From: Trogon surrucura
Lineage: Eukaryota > Chordata > Aves > Trogoniformes > Trogonidae
Length of the DNA stretch: 64,000 nucleotides
Assembly (NCBI GenBank): GCA_020746105.1
Contig: CM036628.1
Span: forward strand, 1,870,001-1,934,000
Direction: 5' to 3'
This document shows, in pieces, positions 37,961-47,992 of this stretch (its first letter is position 1; every line of letters begins with the position of its first letter). The translations under genes were made by a program, and so were the position numbers. Under the pieces are notes generated by a model. The model did no database searches and was not told the origin of the DNA. It saw nothing but the letters and a program-made list of their open reading frames with translations.

Positions 37961-40339
37961 TCAGTGGTTCTCACGTTCATTTTCTCACCATGATTTTAAC
38001 CAAAAAAGCACAATTTCGAAGGCAGGATGAGATGCAGGTCAAGCCCTGCCATTGATTGGCAGCACCCAACATCAGGGCAGTGCTGGGGGAACACCCTGCA
38101 TGGTGTTCGCTGCTGAGCCAAAGGGCCAAAAGCCAAAGAGGAAGATGAGAAATGAAGATGGGGAAGGACAAGGGAAAGCCTCCTCCTTGCCCAGCTGCAT
38201 TCCCAGGTGAGGCTGGTGGCTTCTCCCTGCGTAATTACAGCATCAGGCTTTTTCTGCTGAACTTCAAGTAGCTTTGGTTTTTGCTCCTCGCTCCTGAGTC
38301 TGTAATTTGAATACGGAGAGAGCGTACTTTGTATATTCTCAGAATGTTCTTGCAGATAGCCAGGGAGTGCAGAACATCACAAAAGGCAGATGGTCGAATA
38401 CTGCAAATATGACGTGCAGGGGTGCATCCCCACAGATGCAACACCACTTGCATTCTGAGGCACCCCTGATTTAAAAATGGCCAGATAATGTAATTTTTGT
38501 CACTTGAAGGAAACCACGATGCTCCTGGGGTGCCCCAGCTGATCTGGGGAGAGGTCTGGCTGTGGCATGAGGGAGAGAAGGAGGCAACACCAGGTGGTCA
38601 AATACCCCAAAACCTCATGAGAGCTGTGGAGATGCTCCTCCTCGGTCTGTCACAGGAGGATGAGGGGTCCCAGTTTCTGGGTGGGAAGCCCATTGCGGTG
38701 AGTTCCTGGGACTAGTACTCGCTGTGGGAAAAGCATCCTGAGGTTGTGCCAGACTTGTGGTGGGATGTCAAGGGGGGCAACTGGAGGTGGGGAAGAGCAG
38801 GGAGCAGGGTGGTTTGGGGATACCAGGGACACTGTGGGAGCTGGGGATCAACTGAGAGACCTGGGTGTTTGAGTGTCTCAGCGGATGAGACTGCAGGGGA
38901 AGTTGCGTGCTGGAGGGAGCAGGAGGTCTGCACCAACCACTCGTGAGACCACGGGGCTTGCGGTTAGCTGAGAGACTTCGGGGTGTGCATGTCTGTGCAG
39001 GAGGCAGCTACAGGTGAGAGGATTCAAGGGCCAGGCTGGGGCAACTGGGTGTTCCAGGGGAGCACTGACTGGAGGGATGCACTCATCTCAATCCGGGGTC
39101 CCTGGGTGGACTGCGTTCCTGTGGAGAACCTCACCCAGACATCTCACAACAGTTCAACCCCCCCAGTCTTCTGCACCCACCTCCTGCAAGAGGCAGCTGA
39201 GGATGGGAGTCAATCAAAACTCCTCGCCCGCCTCCCCCTCTCCCAGGCAGTGCGTAATTACTGGGAGCGGGAGCGAATTCATTCAGCTCCTCGCTCAGAT
39301 TTCCTCCGCCCCTTTTCATGCTGCTCATGTCACAGCGGCGCTCAGTCACGCGGACGGTGGCCCCAGGTAGATGACGATTCAGGTCCCCTGGGATGGGGCT
39401 CGGCCTCATTAACAACCCAGATGCTCCTAACTGGGGCGATCGGGTTCAGCCAAAAGCACCGATATTCACCTAAATATCTTTGCACATCAGGAGCTGGAAA
39501 TCCTTCCTGGTATCGAGCTTTCTGCGCTGCCTAGCTACAGCCTGGAAGAGAGAGGGGGATGAAAGAGTAAAAGCTGGAGTGTTATGAAACCGGTAGGAAA
39601 GGGAGGAGAAGGTGTAGCTGAAATATTGCAGAGCTGGGAGCTGAGCATCCCCTGCTTTGAAGATCCTGCTACTGAGCTGAATCACGGAGACGTTTGTGAC
39701 CGGAAAAAAAAATTGTGGCTTTGGGATGTTCCTTTTCAGGCTGACCCTTTCCCAGGCAGTCAGGGGGGAAGCCTTAGGGGTTGGGTGGGTGCTGAGGTGC
39801 TGGGAACAGACCCCTGCACCCACCGTCCTCGGGCAGATGCTTCCACACAGCAGGGTGGGTGCTGGGCTGGGAACACCACGTGAAGCTCTGGCGTTTTGGT
39901 CCTCCGCATTCCAGGTGGGGTGAAGACTCTGGGGTGTGATACCCCCACTGTGGGAGGATGCACCTGCCGCAGCTTGGTTGCTGCCAGCTCCTCGGGGTGC
40001 AGGGGACCAGCGCTTCCATCCCCAGGGAGAATTGTCCTTGAAGAGCAATGGGGGCAGCCGCTCCACGCTGGATCGCAGCCCCCCTCCCTCCCTCCCTGCA
40101 GCTCCCCGCTTCCCTCGGCACAAAATGGTAAAAATAAACCTCGCCCGGTCGCCTTTGCGAGTCGCCGGGGCCTGGCTGACGCCCAAGCTGCATCCGCAGA
40201 ACGCAGGTGCCGAGGGCCCCGACCTTGGGGAGGTGCTTTTGGGGTGGCGGGAGAAGCCGATGAATGGAGCGTGCGGGGGCGCGTTGCGGGTGCGCGCAGC
40301 CCCTCGTGCCCGCGGGTGTGGATGTGGAGCGGGGAGCCA

Positions 40340-40510
40340 GCCTTGTTGTTATTCTGATCACAGCGGCTCTGATTCACAGGCTTGGATCATGAATATAAGT
40401 GAAGACTTTGACGTCAGAGTTGAGATTTATCAGCAGATCCAATGGGGCAGGAATATTAAGTGCAAGTCGATGCCAGCTATCTGCCAACGTTATTAGCAAT
40501 GCTCGCCGAG
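40340..40510 (+). promoter_or_regulatory. distal promoter element with consensus CRE
   Basis: A lower-GC segment upstream of the receptor promoter that contains a perfect palindromic cAMP-response element TGACGTCA at 40409-40416, about 0.6 kb before the TATA box. CREB-family factors bind this site. A short open frame crosses it (ATG 40389) but stops at 40494 and has no recognised homologue. Confidence 0.4.
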
Positions 40511-40905
40511 GAATGAGGCTTTAACACCGAGGACTGGAAGGACTGGGAAGGGGAAAAAAATAAAAACGGAGGGAAGCAAGCTGATCCTCGAGCATTAAAG
40601 CCAGGTAAAACAACTACCCAGCGCGGTGGGGCTGTGTATGGGGATGCATGGGGGGGGATGCAGGCTGTGGGCAGAGCCCCCCCACCCCACGCCGACCTTC
40701 ACACCTCGGGGCTCTGGGGTGGAATCTACTCTGCAAGGGGGACCACGCCGAGTAGGGCAGGATCCTCCAGCTGTTTGCAGCTGGCTGGGAGCATCTTGCA
40801 CCAGTCTTTTCCGAAGGGAGGGAGAAAGGAGAAAGTTAACGCAGGCTGTCCCCTGCCGCTGCCTTCTCGTTTCATCAGCGGCTCCGCATACATGCGAGGG
40901 CTGGC

Positions 40906-40915
40906 CTATTAATAG
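40906..40915. promoter_or_regulatory. MEF2-consensus site
   Basis: CTATTAATAG fits the MEF2 consensus CTA(A/T)4TAG exactly, 79 bases before the TATA box of the receptor gene. MEF2 factors act in neurons and muscle. Confidence 0.4.
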
Positions 40916-40993
40916 TATTTATTTTTACTCGCTGCACGCAAAAAAGAAAGGGCTGCGGGGGGAGTGGGGGGGTGGGGGGGAAGCGCTTTGCGC

Positions 40994-41001
40994 TATAAAT
41001 A
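40994..41001 (+). promoter_or_regulatory. TATA box of GPR12-like gene
   Basis: TATAAATA followed by a G/C-rich stretch, at the edge of a strong CpG island that continues to about 43.4 kb. Transcription would start near 41025, giving a short 5' UTR before a candidate donor at 41234 (GAGGG|GTGCGT) and the acceptor at 41525-41526. Confidence 0.55.
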
Positions 41002-41024
41002 GGCGACAAAAGGTAGCCGTGCCC

Positions 41025-41528
41025 CGGGGAAGGGAGGAGGAGGAGGAGGACAGGGCGGCCGGCACGGTGCTTCCCCCCGCGGCCGGGTGCGCAGCGCCCG
41101 CGGATCCTGCGCGGGGCAGAGCGCATGGAGGAGGCGGCGGCGGCCGCAGCCGGCAGCGGTGCGCTGAGTTGTGCCCGGCCTCAGCCCGTCGGCAGCGACA
41201 GGAGCTAGCGGCCAGCCTTCCCCCCGGCGAGGGGTGCGTGTGGGGCGGGGAGAGGGGGGGTTGTCAGTGCCCGGGGAAGCTGCAGTCGGGCTGGGGGGAG
41301 GCGGACGGGGATGAGCCCTGCGGAGGGCGGGGGCGGCTGGGTGCGGGGCTGGGTGCGGGGCGTCCCGGGGCTGGGTGCGGGGCGTCTCGGGGCTCCCCGG
41401 GTCGGGTGAGGGGGTCGGCGGGGGTCTCCCCCGGCCCGGGTGCGGAGCCGGGCGCCCCTCGCCGCCGCAGCCCGGCGCCGCCGGTGGCCCTGACCGCCCT
41501 CCCTCCGTGTCCCCCTCTCTCCCCAGCG
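41025..41528 (+). other. GPR12-like: 5' UTR exon and intron of GPR12-like gene (inferred)
   Basis: CpG-dense DNA between the TATA box and the coding exon. CTCTCTCCCCAG at 41515-41526 is a strong splice acceptor directly before the ATG at 41529, in line with GPR3/6/12 genes having noncoding upstream exons. The donor was not fixed. A GGA repeat lies at 41033-41050. A short frame from ATG 41125 stops after 27 codons. Confidence 0.45.
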
Positions 41529-41549
41529 ATGCTGCACGGCCCCGCCGCC

Positions 41550-42588
41550 ATGGGGGAGCCGTGGCAGCCGCAGCAGCAGCAGCAGCGGCTCCCGGGGGCT
41601 CGGCAACGCCTCGGAGCCCAGCGCCTGGCCCTCGGCGGCGGCGGCGGGGCCGGGCACGGCGGCCCCGGGCGGCGGCGGGACCGCGGCGGGGCCCGGCGCC
41701 GGGGCCGTGAGCCCCTGGGACATCGCTCTTTGCGCCACGGGGACGGCGGTGGCCGGCGAGAACGCTCTGGTGCTGGCGGTGCTTTTCTACACGCCGAGCC
41801 TGCGGGCTCCCATGTTCCTGCTGATCGGCAGCCTGGCGCTGGCGGATTTGCTGGCGGGCTTGGGGCTGGTGGCCAACTTCGCCGTGAGGTACCTGCTGCG
41901 GCCCCCCAGCGAGGCGGCGGAGCTGGGGGCGGCGGGGCTGCTGCTGGCCGCCTTCTCCGCCTCGGTGTGCAGCCTGCTGGCCATCACGGTGGACCGCTAC
42001 CTGTCGCTGTACAACGCCCTCACCTACCACAGCGAACGCACGCTGGGCTTCACCTGCGCCATGGTGCTGCTGATGTGGCTGCTGTGCCTGGGCGTGGGGC
42101 TGCTGCCCCTCCTGGGCTGGAACTGCCTGAGGGACCAGAGCTCCTGCAGCATCCTGCGGCCGGTCACCAAGGACAACGCGGCGGTGCTGGCCGTCACCTT
42201 CCTGCTCCTCTTCGCCCTCATGATGCAGCTCTACCTGCAGATCTGCAAGATCGCCTTCCGGCATGCCCAGCAGATCGCCGTGCAGCACCAGTTCATCGCC
42301 ACGGCGCAGGCCACCTCCACCCGCAAAGGGCTCTCCACCCTCTCTCTCATCCTCGGCACCTTCGCCCTGTGCTGGATCCCCTTCGCCATTTACTCCTTGG
42401 TGGCCGATTCCAGCTACCCCGTGGTGTACACCTACTCCCTGGCGCTGCCGGCCACCTGCAACTCCCTCATCAACCCCATCATTTACGCCTTCAGAAACCC
42501 AGACATCCAGAAGTCGCTCTGGCTGGCCTGCTGCGGGTGCGTCCCTTCCACGTTCTCCTCCAGACCAAGGACATCCAGCGATGTGTGA
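41550..42588 (+). CDS. GPR12-like: GPR12-type orphan G-protein-coupled receptor
   Basis: Class A receptor of the GPR3/GPR6/GPR12 group, known for constitutive Gs coupling that raises cAMP. The frame ending at TGA 42586-42588 is open from 41494 and gives about 345 residues (GPR12 has 334). Visible elements are an N-glycosylation sequon NAS (41605-41613), VSPWDI before TM1, TM2 SLALADLLAGLG, TM3 ending DRYLSLY (DRY 41992-42000), WNCLRDQSSC in ECL2, TM6 CWIPF, TM7 NPIIY (42472-42486), palmitoylation-type CCGC and a C-terminal SSDV. PSLRAPMFLLIGSLALADLL, YHSERT and TKDNAAVLAV point to GPR12 rather than GPR3/GPR6. Oddity: the nearest ATGs (41529, 41550) are one base out of frame with the receptor; a one-base difference in the five-G run 41552-41556 would fix it. 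Very GC-rich codon use. Confidence 0.9.
41571..41586 (+). repeat. CAG/AGC triplet tract
   Basis: Five CAG units at the start of the receptor coding exon. In the receptor frame they read as a poly-Ser stretch; in the ATG frame as poly-Gln. The tract is a candidate site for length variation. Confidence 0.8.
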
Positions 42589-42966
42589 GGACTGAGCGCG
42601 GAGCCGGGCGCGCTCCCTCGCTCTCCTCCTTCTCTTTTCCCCCTCCGTCGTTATTGTTTCCTACCGGGAGGAATCCCTCCACCCTCCACGCACACCCCCC
42701 CTCCCCGGGCCAGCACATCTCGTTCCATGAAAAAGATGGCCAAAAAGAGAAGAAAGGAAAAGGGAAAAAAGAAGGGGGAAAGAAAGAAAGCAGAATGAGA
42801 ATGGTTTCCTTTAGAAATGTTATTTTCTTACGCATTTTATTTTTTATTTAAAAACACAAAACACCAAAAAAAAAAAAGAAAAAAAAGGAAAAGGATCTCC
42901 GTACGATGGCGTTTGTCTCCTCTCTGGGTAAGGAGCCAGGGGAGCAGCGGGCTTGCCAGCCCTGGC

Positions 42967-43290
42967 TGGGGGAGGGGGGGCTTCCATCCCCCCGGGGGCC
43001 GCCACCCACGAGTGGGAAAGCCGCGGAGGGGGGGGGGGTGTCTGTTCCCCCGTCTCTCCCTCCCCCCAGGCGGGGCCGGTCCCCATCCCCTTGAAATCAG
43101 GTCTTGCGATGCTATGCAATAATCGGAGGGGAAGGGGAGGGGGGACATGGACTGGGGCGGGGGGGGCGGTGTTCAGCACCGCAGGGGCGGACAGCTCCGG
43201 CGGGGGGGGCCGGGGGAGCGCAGGGAAGGGGAGGAGTTGGGTTTTTTGCGGGGGGTGGGAGCGGGGGGAAATGATGCCTCTGTGTTTCTA
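42967..43290 (+). repeat. G-run cluster, quadruplex-prone
   Basis: Repeated runs of 5 to 11 G on the transcript strand (for example 42969-42980, 43028-43038, 43160-43167, 43202-43216). Four or more runs lie close enough together to form G-quadruplexes in the RNA. Confidence 0.7.
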
Positions 43291-44420
43291 TGTCGTTTTG
43301 CGAAGCACTTTGAGAACCCGCGGGACGAAAGGCACTTTAGGGTACCGGCCCTTGGTTTGGGCTCTCGCGGGGATGGGGGGGGACCCGGGGGATCCAGTCC
43401 CCTCCTCCAAAAAAAAAAAAAAAAAAAAAGAGGACTCACGGTGTGAGGGTGATGAGAGTAGCAGGGGTGCCCCGCACCCCTCAAAGCTCTGGGGAGGTCG
43501 AGGAAGGGGCTCTCCCGCCCGGTTTGGCGCTGCAGGGACGACGCGCTCTGCCCGCCACTGCGCTGGTCGTTTACATGGGGTGGGATTTTCATCCAAAGAT
43601 GGGTCTGGGCTTGCTGCGGTCCAGGAGAGGAAAGCCTCTGTGATCACACGTGCTATTTCAATTAACTTGCTTCATTAGAGAAGCTAAGGATACCCTCACA
43701 TTCCTCTAGTGTGTCACGTGCTTTGTGGTGTTAGTGAGACCATGACGAAGTGTCCTTGATCTTGTGCTTTCTGTTGGCCGAGAAGTGGGACAGAGCCTTC
43801 ACCTAAAAAGCAAGCAAAGAACCAAGCAACCTTCAGAGAGGTGGCAGGGCTTGGGGTGAAACGCCCAGGGCAGAGGTGGTGGATGCTGCTCTGGGCCCAG
43901 GGGGTGCAAAAGGAGACACCCCACCACCAGCAGCTGATCCTGGTGTCCTCAGCATGTTGGTCTCCTTCGGAGAAAGGTGCTGTGATCTCCAGCATCCCAA
44001 GTGCCTCTCTTCGAAGCAGGAGCTGGGTTCTTCTGCCCCACGGGCAAAAAGGACAAGGGTTGCTTTTCAAAGCAACCCAATGGCACCGCTGCCACTGAAC
44101 CATGGCGTGCTCACGCTGTGGCAGACAGAAATGGTCTCGCTTTGTGAGGCTGGAAGTGGGTATGAAGCTACTAGGTGGCTGGATACAGACATGGCTGTGT
44201 TTTCTCTCGGGATCTGTGCAATGAATTTCTCGCTCCTTGGAGCTAAGTGCACATGAGAAAGCTCTGAATGTCCGAAGTGTGCCTGGGGCTTGGACTTGTT
44301 GTCTGCCTTTGAAAGGTGGCCAGTCTCTCATTTTTAATTTTTTTTTAAAATTTCCTTTCTCTTTTGAATACCTTGGCAATGGGCAGTAAGCACAATGTTG
44401 AATTAGCATACAGTAAAAGT

Positions 44421-44460
44421 AAATACATATATATATAAGAAATAATAATAATATATATAG
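44421..44460. repeat. AT-rich simple repeat
   Basis: (TA)n and (AAT)n microsatellite: ACATATATATATAAG followed by AATAATAATAATATATATAG. Confidence 0.8.
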
Positions 44461-47414
44461 ACACTTTTCTCTGCTCGTTTTATTTCTTCTGGTTTCTTAA
44501 ATACAGCCAGGCCCTTGCAGCTCCTCAGTGCAAAAACTCAAGACAGAGTTAGTTTAAACCAATTTTGAAGAATTGTGAACATTTTTGAAATGGTTTTATA
44601 CCGCAGAAGACAGTATTTGTTTCTCTGGGCAGCTCATTTTGTATCTCTGAATGAAATGTAGTATGGACTGATCAGCTCTAGAGAAACCTTGACGTGAAAA
44701 AAGGTTGCGTTTTCTTGACTTTCCAGTCAATTCCCTATCGCGGAAGGTTTTGATTTTAACAATGTTCTTTTAAGAGTTCAAGTCTGAGTTGGAGGGATCC
44801 ATTGATCTTGGATGTCAGCGAGGATGTGGGCTGTTGGAGCCTCCTTATGTTGGACACGAGGAGAAATAATTAAAACCTTAAAACATTTACCAAGTTAGTA
44901 ATCCTGGGTGCAGGGTGGAAACGCCCTGATGTCCTTTGGTGTTGGCTTTAGGACATGTTTAGCACAGAAGAGAGGGAACTTTGGATGAGGTCGTGTTGCC
45001 ATAAGCAAGAAGCAGCTCCCGTGAATGTAACGGTGTCACATGTGGACGGGGCACCCCTGATAAGAGGAGCACTGGGGAACAGAAGGATCCTCTGTGGATT
45101 CACTGAGGAGCCAAAGCACATGGTGAAAAGAGCCAAGAGCCACCCCTGTCTAGCTCCTGGGCATCATGAGAAGGACATGCAGCAACCAAAGTATGACCCA
45201 CTGGTCTCTGTTTTCTGGAACTGAATGTATTGGGAAGGCTCTTCTGACTGAGATTCCCATATCGCAAGTGGTTAGAAAAGCTGGGATCTATAAAAGCTAT
45301 TGATTTCATTTTTGTGCTTTTTTGGGATACAAACGGACAGTGGTAGTTCCGCCAACCACAAAGTCTTCAGCTGGTAGAAATTTGCAGGTGCCCTTCGATT
45401 TCCATGGAGCCACCGTGGCCACTCCAGGTGGAAACTGGACCTGCCTGGAGAGGGCTAGTCGATGTTTAGTTGGGAAGACCTCTGTGTCCTCACCCTGGTG
45501 AACAGTCCAGATCTTGGCATTATACCTTCAGAAACTGAGCTGGGCAAAGAGCTTTTGATAAAAGATGAAGGGGCCAGAGCCTTGCGCTGCTTACACTCAT
45601 CTCGCTTCTAAACCCTGCAGGACCTAGACCTTTGGGTCTAGATCCACGGCAGCAGAAACAAACAGAAAACTGTTCCTGAGCAATTCCATGAGGTACCTAA
45701 GCAGCCCCAAGCCTATGGCAGAGACCAGCGTGAATCTGCTGCTTATTTGGTTGATTTATTTACGGGTTTCTGCTCACCTCTGGCTTTTCTATCATGAAGT
45801 TGGTGGCAAGCAAGGGACACGGTTGGATGGGAGGGAACCACAGCTGTGTGAACATCCTGAGTTTCATGGAGCTGTACTGGGGTGGGCGTGAGCTTGTGTA
45901 TTTACAATAAGCTCTTGTCCCTGTCCCAGCATGTTTCAACTGAGAAATTAAAAAAAAAAAAAAGCCAGTAAAACATACAGGTTCTACCAAAAAAAGTGGC
46001 TTAGGTTATTTTGCTTTCCATTTTGTGCAGTTTGGGACTTTGAACTGTGAAAACGTTTCATTTTAGCCAACTTCATTTCAATAACCACTAGTATAGGTCT
46101 CGAGGAACTCAGTAACCGCAATTTGTTCACCTCAAACCAAGAGTTTTAACTGAATGTTGAATAAAATCCCAAGAAACCATTGCTGTTCTCAGTAGGTGAT
46201 GACATACCTCTTTCTTGTAGAAGCATCAAATTTGGAGTGGGGAGGTCTTTAAAAAGCCGTTGGTCTTGGCAATCACTTATTTTGATGTGTACTGACCAGC
46301 ATCGATAAGTTGTGTCATGGTTAACAATTAATTAACAGTTCCCTTTTAATTATTGGGAATAATTGTTCGATGCACGTGGTATTTCCCTGTAACTCCTTTC
46401 CTTCACGCGCAGGCTTTCCTCCCGCTCACGCTGCCATCCAGCTGACGGCTTCTCTTGTACCCTTTGTACCTTTTCTTTTTTTTCTGTTTTCCTACTGCAA
46501 AATCCCCCGAGAGCTGCCCTTCCCACTGTCCCTCCAACCCCGGGAACTGAGCTTTCACCTTCCCGTTGGGAAACTTTGCAATATAGAGCATTAGAGAGAT
46601 TTTCATGAGGGAAGACCTGAACGAGAACAAGTGGTTCAAAGATCTTTTGTCCCTGACTTTGAGGGATGCGAATAAATAATTTCCAACTCCAAGGGCAATC
46701 GTTGCCTTCACAAATTCCGTTCGATGTCAAGCGTAATTTTGTCTAAACCAAGGTTATCCCTTGGTGATTGAAGCACATTGCAGCGGGCAGGAGGTTGGAT
46801 GCCTGATGGCACATCACGTCGAGAGACAAAGGTTTAGGACCTCATTGCAGGATCTGGGAGTTGGGCAACACCTACCTTGTCCCAGAAAAAAACTCTTTCC
46901 CAGCTGGGTGGTATCTGGCTAAGGAGGAGAGGTCGGAGGGAGGAATGAGTTCCTGGTGGTGAAAAAAACTCAGCCAGGGTGGCGGGACCCAGGGCCAGAT
47001 CCTGCTCTGTGGTCACCTCCAGTTGTCCTCCTGAGGCTCTGAAATCCAGACCAGCCTGGCCAGGCTTTGGGCAGCGCCCGTCGGCGTTGCCTTTGGTGAT
47101 GCGGATCGCGAGTCGATCGTCCCCGTTCTCAGCCCTGCCTCCCATCCTAGCTGCTCCCCCAGGAACGAGGCCATCTCAGAGCAATTAAAACCCCAACTTG
47201 TTACGGTGTGGTTTCATTAGCCTTTTAACTTTGACTGGGAAAGTTGATCTCAAAGAAAAAAATGTACAGTTGTCATTTGATTATGGTTAAATCAAGCCCC
47301 TTCGATGCACTTTATGAACGAGTGAAAACAAATCAATGCTGTTATTGCACTGTATCTCTATTGTGTATAATATTATACATTCATCTGTAAGAGTAATTTA
47401 TTTTTATTACTGTA

Positions 47415-47420
47415 AATAAA
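47415..47420 (+). terminator. candidate distal poly(A) signal of GPR12-like gene
   Basis: AATAAA preceded by a T/A-rich 3' UTR-like stretch (ATTTATTTTTATTACTGT). It lies about 560 bases from a pair of minus-strand poly(A) signals, so the receptor and WAVE transcripts may converge here. Confidence 0.4.
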
Positions 47421-47978
47421 ACTGTTAAAAAGTGATTTGTCAAGAAGATATCCAAAAACAGGGGAAGGGGGGGGGGGATTTAAAATTAAAACGTTCGAAG
47501 ATCTGGGCTCCTGGCCCAGGTGTGATGTGCCATACTGTGCGTGTCTGTGTTTTTATTTCAGCTGAAACGAGCCCGGTGCCAGTTTCTGCTTTCCTTCACC
47601 CAGGGTCTGTGTTCCCACCTGGGTCCCAAGGAGCTGGAAAAGGACAAGAAGGGCTCGAGATGTCGGTTGTAGGGGTTGGGAGGGAACAGCTCCTGCTGCT
47701 CGGAGCCTACGAGCACAAGGATGGAGCCATCAGCAAGTCATCCTCTGTCCCCTGATTACCCAGGGATTAAATAGCAGTGGGAATTAATTGATCTCTGAGA
47801 GCCGGTTTCTCCAAATGAAGGGTTCTGGAGATATCACAGCTTTCTGCTGCCCCTTCCGTGCCCCGGCCTCTAATAGAGAAGGGAGCGTCACACAGGGCTG
47901 ATAACTCTCAGCAAAGGGACACAGCGAGGGCAAGCTGACAAAAAGCCGAACCCAAATCTACTTTAACCTCTTAAAATC

Positions 47979-47992
47979 TTTATTATTTTATT
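47979..47992 (-). terminator. pair of minus-strand poly(A) signals
   Basis: TTTATT on plus at 47979-47984 and 47987-47992 reads AATAAA twice on minus. The adjacent 47993-48330 has the look of a terminal 3' UTR. They could end a very long WAVE transcript (stop 8.6 kb away) or an unrecognised minus-strand transcript. Confidence 0.35.

Larger units (their letters stand above)
26613..40339. other. intergenic region between USP12-like and GPR12-like genes
   Basis: About 13.7 kb with no gene that I can support. GC content rises from about 30 kb onwards and long open frames become common on both strands (for example 32188-33198 plus, 31934-32665 minus). None shows a protein family, and they overlap each other. 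Contents noted: a C tract at 30250-30275, an imperfect minisatellite at 31744-31945, and AT-rich, homeodomain-site-like islands at 36315-36372 and 37825-37960. No CR1 copy was recognised. Confidence 0.7.
42589..47420 (+). other. GPR12-like: 3' UTR and downstream region of GPR12-like gene
   Basis: The first 0.8 kb is GC-rich with G runs and two A tracts (around 42867-42892 and 43409-43429). After about 43.7 kb the DNA becomes AT-rich. Candidate poly(A) signals AATAAA lie at 46160, 46671 and 47415. The AT-rich stretch 47330-47440, ending TGTAAATAAAACTG, looks like the end of a long 3' UTR, but transcript length is not visible. Open frames here, such as 43714-44409 on minus, have no recognised family. 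Confidence 0.45.

Noticed and set aside
40993-42288. 431-codon antisense open frame over the receptor
   Set aside because: It mirrors the GC-rich coding strand, has no family signature, and consists of Gln/His/Arg/Pro runs expected from the complement of the receptor codons.
40626-42851. 741-codon open frame on plus over the receptor locus
   Set aside because: It is an out-of-frame shadow of the GC-rich receptor exon; its sequence is low-complexity Gly/Arg/Ala/His and the seven-TM protein is in another frame.
43714-44409. 231-codon minus-strand frame downstream of the receptor
   Set aside because: No family signature, no splice context, and it lies in the probable 3' UTR of the receptor gene.
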